Assembly: GCA_022605955.1 (NCBI GenBank)
Contig: JAKCOZ010000015.1
Location: forward strand, 8,127,287 to 8,191,286
Direction of reading: 5' to 3'
Source of the DNA: Rallus limicola
Taxonomy: Eukaryota > Chordata > Aves > Gruiformes > Rallidae
Length of the DNA stretch: 64,000 bases
Within the stretch, counting starts at the first letter, position 1. Each line of letters opens with the position of its first letter. Made by a program: the position numbers and the translations under genes. Below are positions 57,286-64,000 of this stretch, piece by piece. The notes under the pieces are model-generated. The model did not search any database, had not been told where the DNA came from, and was given only the letters and a program-made list of their open reading frames with translations.

Positions 57286-59574
57286 GAGAAATCCACAAAA
57301 GTTAAAATTATCTAATATAAATAAGCATTTGTACTGCTTTTCATGCTACTGAATGCTTGCAGAGGCTGGATATTAAGCTGTTTAGAGTGCTAGTGAAATG
57401 AAGGTCCTTACCAATATATCTGTGTGATTGAAAATATTTATTTGTGTGGAGTGCCATCACAGTGCTCAGGTCATGAGAGAAGTCCCCAGGATAAAAAAGC
57501 ACGGCATTTCATGATTTTGTACATCCTGTCAGATAAATCCTTGTCTCTCACAACAGGTTCTGCCTATTATTATACTGTAACTCGTGAGGAGGTATTATTA
57601 AACCGTTGTTTGAAATAACTCATGCGTCATTGGGCTATACCTTCATTCTGCAAGAATTAAATTCTTATCTGAGTTTGTAGGCCTCTGGATTAAGAGGAGG
57701 AGGTGTCAATGTAAAATTAACTGGCCGCTCGTACTGTATCATGCATCATATGGCAAGCAGCCATGGCGAAGGATATGGTTGTGCCCTGAGGTGTGCAAGC
57801 AGAGGTGAGATGTATCCCTGCACTGGATTTGTTGAGAACTTACTGAAACTGAGGTATGAGATCTTGAGCTCTCGTTACATCAATGACAATAAATTTGGAC
57901 TAAAAAGGGCATGTTGGCTGGTGAGTAGTAGAGGATAATGATGAAAGAGGTGATGGCGCTGTTGTGACTCAAGATAACTACTGGTTACTCATCACAGAGT
58001 GAATTTGTGAAAGGATGACTGTTAGAGGGGATAAAATATTGTGGTTTATTCTTGAAAGTAATTCAAAAGTTCAGAGAGGAATATCAAACATAAAATTGAA
58101 ATAATTTTAGGTACAGAGCAACTATCATTTGCCACTACTGAGCAGAGTTTAGCAATACAGAAAATGCTAAAATGTGTATTTTTTGCCATGTACTTTCTTC
58201 AATAGTAGACTGTAAATGGACTTTCTTGGACTTGTTCTCAACACCAGGCTGAGAATTTTTTTGCCAGAGCTGTTCATAGTAGTTAATTGTATCAAAACTA
58301 TGGGAAAATGTTTTCTTCCCATCACTGCTAAAACCTTTGGAGGCAGCTATATAAGAGAAAATAGGACTTAAGAGAAAACTCACCTCAGTAGTGTTTGGAG
58401 TAGACATGTCCTTGGTTTACTTGGACTTGCTGAAGATTGCTCCACTCCCCTGAAAGTACAGTTTGACTGAAACACTGGTTTCCTTTGTCCAAACATCTCT
58501 TGAGTTCAGTCAAAACTTAACTTGTGCAAGGACTACCAGACCAGTTGAGATCTACGTTGAATTCAACTTCCTACTAAACAATAGCTTTTCATATTAATTT
58601 TTCTTTCATTATGAGCACTTAAGGACACCAAGGTCCCTGGGTTATTCCAGAAAAGTTTTGAATGGACTTTGCTGGGGACAGGCCATCTGAAGGATCATTT
58701 TATGCTTCCTATAGCAGTGGATCATAATTACCTGTATTTAATTGCCAGATAATTAATATCACTGTACTCTGCTTAAGATGTCACCTGCTTTTCAGGAGAC
58801 TAATGTGAATATTGTTGTGATGTCCGTGTGCTGATGAATTGGGAGCCTGCACAGAGCTGCTGTGAGGAAGAGCAGGGCACTGCTCTCCTTTGCCTTGTCA
58901 CCAGGCCATGCAAGGTAAGGTCTGGCTTTTAGAGCACCTTCCAACCTTTCGATGTGTGATTTTAGTCAGAAAAATAAAGAATTGTATACTTTGGGAGACA
59001 ATTAAAATTTCATAAAGACAACTGGTATCTTTTTTGAAGGAGCAATCCTGCTTTGGCAAAATGTCCTTATTGCTTGTTACCATTGAATAAATTACAAGGG
59101 TCATGAACTATGTAACTGATAAATCTTCAAATTTTATTAATAGCCTTACTGATACAGAAGCATGTTGTAGGAAACATTTCCTAGGATTTCAGATTTTTGA
59201 AAATTTGTTCTAGAGCTTTGTTAATATTGATTACTAGAAAAATACAGTCAGGACCTACATATTATATCAAGATGATACAAAAATAAATCAAGATCTTGCC
59301 AGTTGTGACAAAACCTAATTTGTATCAGGGTAGCATAATATATATTTGTCTTTATTTGCATGCAGCATCAAGTAAACAAAGCTATCAAAATATTTGTGCA
59401 AACGCATTTGAAAATGGGTAAATAATTGGGAAGAAAGTGGTAGAGCAAATGTAACCAGGAAAAACTTTGCAAGACTCTGTAGCCAAAAATGAGGAACAGA
59501 CAGTATTTGGGAAGAGACTGAGTCGATCTGTAGCAAAAGTGCTGCTTTAATATCAAAAGTTTTAGAAGTCTTTG
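57286..59574. other. Intergenic, nothing recognised
   Basis: No recognised feature. A weak CR1-tail resemblance near 58935-58965 is too short to call. Confidence 0.4.
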
Positions 59575-60070
59575 GGCATCTGGAATAGTGTGTGCAGTGC
59601 TGGGCTCCCTGGGTCAAAAAGGATTGGGAGCTACTGGAGAGGGTACAAAAAAGGGCTAGATAGATGATGAGGGGACTAGAACATAACTCTTATGGAGAGA
59701 GGCTGAGGAACTTGGGACTCTTGAGCCTAGAGAAGAGAAGGCTGAGGGGGGATCTCGTCAATACATATAAATACTTGAGGGGTGGGGATCAGGAAGATGG
59801 GGTCAGTCTTGTTTCAGTGGTGCCCAGGGACAGGACAAGGGGCCATGGGCACAAACTGGACTATAGGAAGTTCCACCTAGACATGAGGAGGAACTTCTTT
59901 CCTGGGAGGGTGGCAGAGCCCTGGGACAGGCTGCCCAGAGAGGCTGTGGAGTCTCCATCTCTGGAGACATTCAAAGCCCACTTGGACACTGTCCTGTGCA
60001 TCCTGCTCTGGCAGGAGGTTGGACTGGATGATCTCCAGAGGTACCTTCCAACCCCAATCATTCTGTGAGT
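59575..60070 (+). mobile_element. CR1 LINE 3' fragment, + orientation (second subfamily)
   Basis: The start matches the RT C-terminal region (CVQCWAPWVKKDWELLERVQ). After a stop it continues open at 59664-60065 with RGLEHNSYGERLRNLGLLSL, FHLDMRRNFFPGRVAEPWDR and ESPSLETFKAHLD. It ends CCTTCCAACCCCAATCATTCTGTGAG. It shares long identical runs with the copy at 29224. Confidence 0.9.
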
Positions 60071-63000
60071 CTGATCTCCCCAGGAAGTGCCTACAGATGC
60101 ACAAAGGAAGGATGCTGGAGACCCATTGCTTGAAGTGCAAGATTCATTTTTCCAGGCTGTGCAAGCTTTCCAGCTTTTCCAGGTCTCTCCCTGCTGGAGC
60201 ACTGAGAAGCTAGTTCCTCCTCACCTTCATTTGGTTGCCTTATGGGTCAGTGCTCATGCAATGGAGTAAAACAAGTAGCATTGGGTATTTTTCTTGTACG
60301 TTTGTCGAGTCCTTGCTGATCAGGACTGGAGCCTGTAGTAGCTTTTTGGTGTAAATAAATACTAGCAGTTGTCACAAGCAGAAGGTCAACGGGGCTTGGG
60401 GTACTCTGCAGCCTTTTCACAGCAGCTAAACCAGTTGTATAATAGTCAGAGATGTTGAAAACCCACTAGTGTTGTTTCCTTATATTTAGACAGTCAGGCA
60501 AGAGGAATTCAATGCATCACTGAAATGTAATGTTTATTAAAAATTTCCACAACCTCTACTAACAAAAGCAGAGTATACAAATCCCATATTTGTACTGGCT
60601 TAACACTGCAGTCATTAGTAGATGTTGACACATCCTATGTTGTGTAGGAATAAATAGGCTGGGCAGGGGTTTATCCTGGATCATGTATTTTCATGCAAGC
60701 ACAGTTGCTCCATTTTCTCTGGATGGATAGATAGCATCTTCCATCCTTTTCCTTGTGTGCATCCATTATTTTTTTCATTTTTGGTTTGACATCATACTTG
60801 AGCAAAAAGGAACTACAAGAAAGGCAATGAATTCAGATATACTGTACCTTTATTGTGGGATTAAACAAGAAGCTGAAAGCTCAGTAACATGAGTAGTTTG
60901 ATCTTTTTCTTCTTTCTTCTGCTTTTCTTCTTTTTTCCAAATCAGTCATTACCACAAATGCTCTCCTATTTCCTTCTCTGAAGAATCCTCCATGCCATTT
61001 TCAGTAGTAAAATTACTTTCCTTGTGGGAACAAGAATACGGCTAAGAATTTTAAGATGGGTAAGTGATACTTAAAGTAGAGCTTCTCATACAACATTACA
61101 GGCTATTGGAGCACAAGTTAGGTCCCAGAAACTTCTGGGGCTTGGATTCAGTAGCTCTTTTTAGGGCCATGTAATGGTGTAAGGGAGCACGACTATGTCA
61201 GTGGCATTTTATATCTTTTCAGACTCTTGTACAAATTTTATTGCCATATTAAATCAGTATAAACTGGTCACTGTGCCCATAAGTAACTCTGACGTATCAT
61301 GTAATGTATGAATTGAGACACAAAACATAAGGAGCAGGTGACAAAATATTACGCCCCTGCTGAGAACATTAAAATGCTGGTGTTCTGACTAGTTGGCTCA
61401 GCCCTTTTTTCTCAACTGGAGTAAATAGTAATATTAAAGGATTAGCATAACCAACAGCAAGTGTTGAATGACTTGATTTCATTCCGGGCAATAAGAATAT
61501 TTAGGAACCAGCATTATACAGCAGAAGAACTTATTTATTCCGTATATAATTTTGTAGTATTGTCTAGATATGGATATATTTGTTGTTTATAGCAATTTGA
61601 TAATGAATTTGGACATCTTTAGAGTATGAGTTCTTATCCCTGGATGTCACAAAGCTGAGAGAGAAGATTGTGACTCATCAGGATCACCTGAGAAAAGGTG
61701 TGTATGGAGGGTTGGAAGGAACAGTGAGGCATTTTCAGCTCTGTCCTGTAGTTTTCTTGGACGGTTTGGGAAATTCAAATGACATTTAGGGCTTTGACAA
61801 ATGAGTTTGATTTCTCACTGAAGTGAGGTTGCTTTGTGCAATTCTTGCAGCACTCAATTGCAGTTTTTGGCAAATTGCACTGGGTTTGTGATTGGATTTG
61901 ATTGATTCTTTCCCAGAGTGTTTCAGGAGTTGAATTTTGATGCTAGCTTAATTGTTAGGGTCTCTGAGTAGATCAGTCAGCCCTTCATTTATTTTTTTTA
62001 ATGAATGGCTTTCAAGTTAAATGAAGACATTCTGCTTGTCAAAATATACTTCTACTTTCTCTTTCTTTGAAGGTTTCAGCAGGGACCTTGCTGCAGCCAG
62101 ACCCTGAACTCTGTGTGTTTTCCATGACACCAGTCCAGAATTTAGTGAGTTTGATAACTTCATAAACAGGCAGTAGCAGCATCAAGTGACTTGATACCCC
62201 AAGTTTCGATCCCTGTGTTACTCCACTTTTCTTTGCCCCACAGATACAAAGCATCTGACACTCTGTGATGTAGCAGCTGTGTACAGAGCAGTTGATCTGG
62301 AGCTTGGTGTGAGCGAGGTACTGGTCAACCTCTGGTTTTATCACTGGGGAAATGAGTATCTTCAAGCTCAGCTAGCCAAGGATGGCATCTCCCCCACAGC
62401 TTTAGGGGTTTAAAAGAATATGCTCATCCTACCTGCAGGTTTATTGACAGTTAACGCATTGAAAATAACAGTGAAAATAACATTGAAAATAAACTCAGAA
62501 AAGGAGGCTGTTCCTCCTGATACAACTCCAGCTTGTCTGTGGGCACAGGGATATGGCAAATCAATACTCAATACAAAGTGCCAAGCAGGAGAAAGATTCT
62601 AATGTAATCATTGTCATTACACCTGCATGGTCCTAATCCTTAATGCCTTCAGAGTGCTGTCTCCTATGTAGTGGCAGTAATGCTGATGCAGAGGTGAAGG
62701 TGGAATTCCTTAGGAATTCGGTTAAGTATCTGCAAGAAGCTTTGCTGGCCTGTGACCAGAGTGATAGGCTTTAGTCTTATATTCTCAGACTTTCACTTTT
62801 TATTATTTCTGGGGTTTCATTTCGCATGCCAGACAGAAAAGAAATGATCTATAAAGTGTGCCAGACCTCAGCTTTTCTTGCTCTGTTTTAGGTAGATTTA
62901 TTTTCAGTCTTAAATGGTCATGAGAACGGTTACATCACTGAGGCACCAAACTGTTTTCTGTGTATTTCTTTCACTAGCAAGTTCCTTTCATCTTGGGAGC

Positions 63001-63561
63001 AGAGACTAAATGGCACTTTTGTCCCATCATACCAGTTTCCTTTATAGTACCTTCAAAACAGTACTTGGTTTTTGTTCACTCTCCTTTTATCCCAAAGGCT
63101 GTCATAGCCCACAAACTGTGTCAGGCTTCCTGACACAGAAACAGGTTTCTGAGCAAATTTGTTTCCTTGCAATGGATCTCTGTTCCACAGCTCTCAGGTG
63201 TTCATTGTGATGACTGGTATATGACTGAAAGATCCCTGTTGCCCAATATTGCTCTTTCAAAAACGGGAAATTGTTAGAAAAAATAACCTTATGCCATGGC
63301 TGCAATAAAGACAGGCTCTGGGGGTAAGGCAGCCTTTCCATATGTTTGTAGAAGTCCATATTATTTCTTGACAATGATTGTGGTGATGGGAAGATTGTAT
63401 AGAAGATACATATATGTCAAGTTTTTTATGAATTGCAGTTAGAAACCCATATTGAATAGTAACAATTAATTGAGATTTAGAGCTCCATGGTTTATCAGAG
63501 GTATGCAAACTACTCTTTTTAATTAAAAACATAACCTCCAAAATGCAAATATTTTTCATTT
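60071..63561. other. Intergenic, nothing recognised
   Basis: AT-rich sequence of about 3.5 kb without recognised exon, repeat or RNA gene. Confidence 0.4.
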
Positions 63562-63612
63562 TCATAGAATGGTTTGGCTCTGAGACCTCAAAGCTCCCTC
63601 CCTGTGTCTGTT
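63562..63612 (-). mobile_element. Short degenerate CR1 3'-tail piece, minus orientation
   Basis: TTCATAGAATGGTTTGGCTCTGAGACCTCAAAGCTCCC resembles an inverted CR1 terminus. It lies just before a second, better preserved one. Confidence 0.6.
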
Positions 63613-63652
63613 CCCCCAGCTTCCATGTGCCTTGAGCACTGGCTGTCAAATT

Positions 63653-64000
63653 TCATAGAATCATTGAATCAGGTTTGGGTGGGAAGGGACCTCAGAGCCC
63701 CCCTCCAGTGCCACCCCTGCCATGGGTAGGGACATGCTCCACTAGCCAAGGGTGGCCAATGCCCCGTCCAACCTGGCCTTGAACCCTGCTGGTAATCCAA
63801 GGGCAGCCACAGCTTCTCCGGGCATCCTGTTCCAGGGCCTCCCACCCTCCCTGGGAAGGATTTCTGCCTCACATCTGCTCTCTGTATGCCCTCCTCCAGC
63901 TGAAGTCCATTCCCTTGTCACCAGTCCCTCTCCAGCTTTCCCAGAGCCCCTGGAGGGAGACTGGAAGGGGCTCAAAGGTCTCCCTGCAGCCTTCTCTTCT
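63653..64000 (-). mobile_element. CR1 LINE 3' fragment, minus orientation, continuing past the window edge
   Basis: It starts TCATAGAATCATTGAATCAGG and continues GGGTGGGAAGGGACCTCAGAGCCCCC. The minus strand encodes shifted pieces of the CR1 C-terminus (GGRPWNRMPGEAVAALG; ARLDGALATLG). The element runs to the last base, so its 5' end is not visible. Confidence 0.88.

Noticed and set aside
58935..58965. CACCTTCCAACCTTTCGATGTGTGAT, resembling a CR1 3' end
   Set aside because: The similarity covers about 25 bp without the preceding CR1 sequence. It may be chance or a heavily decayed tail.

Overview
The window looks like nuclear DNA from a bird. The main evidence is the repeat content: about eleven recognisable CR1 LINE pieces, several ending in the family's characteristic ATTCTATGATTCT-type 3' tail, and one with a 2-kb open reverse-transcriptase frame. 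The background is AT-rich vertebrate sequence, broken by a large CpG-rich domain around a single recognisable gene. I cannot name the species.

The gene is BARX1, a BarH-like homeobox transcription factor on the + strand. It has four coding exons: 9928-10132, 12078-12366, 12512-12596 and 13032-13196. They join in frame into 247 codons plus a stop, with consensus GT/AG at all three introns, and the homeodomain falls at residues 135-194. A TATA-like box (9606-9611), two short upstream ORFs in the likely leader and a polyadenylation signal (13596-13601) fit the same transcript. None of the many other long ORFs overlapping the CpG-rich domain is convincing as a gene.

Layout: 1-7.8 kb is upstream sequence with a CpG islet holding a 20-bp perfect palindrome, a C24 tract and candidate conserved AT-rich blocks. 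7.9-9.93 kb is the CpG-island promoter, with a G-rich repeat and a tandem AATAAAAGTC pair. 9.93-13.62 kb is BARX1. 13.9-16.1 kb is downstream CpG-rich DNA with a cluster of homeodomain-type TAATTA sites. 16.1-64 kb is a gene desert with no exon I can recognise. It holds a strand-asymmetric purine-rich minisatellite (17.68-18.32 kb), the CR1 copies (all beyond about 20.2 kb), a diverged direct repeat around 46.5/47.2 kb and several stretches that look like conserved non-coding elements. That last call is by eye only.

In mammals BARX1 sits beside a long intergenic interval, and such intervals around developmental homeobox genes commonly hold enhancers, so a regulatory reading of this window is reasonable but is inference. 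I found no CRISPR array, rRNA or tRNA, and no evidence of a novel multi-gene system. The items most worth a second look are regulatory (uORFs, G-rich promoter repeat, palindrome, TAATTA cluster, intron-3 hairpin) or concern transposons (the open CR1 frame and the CR1-free zone around BARX1).
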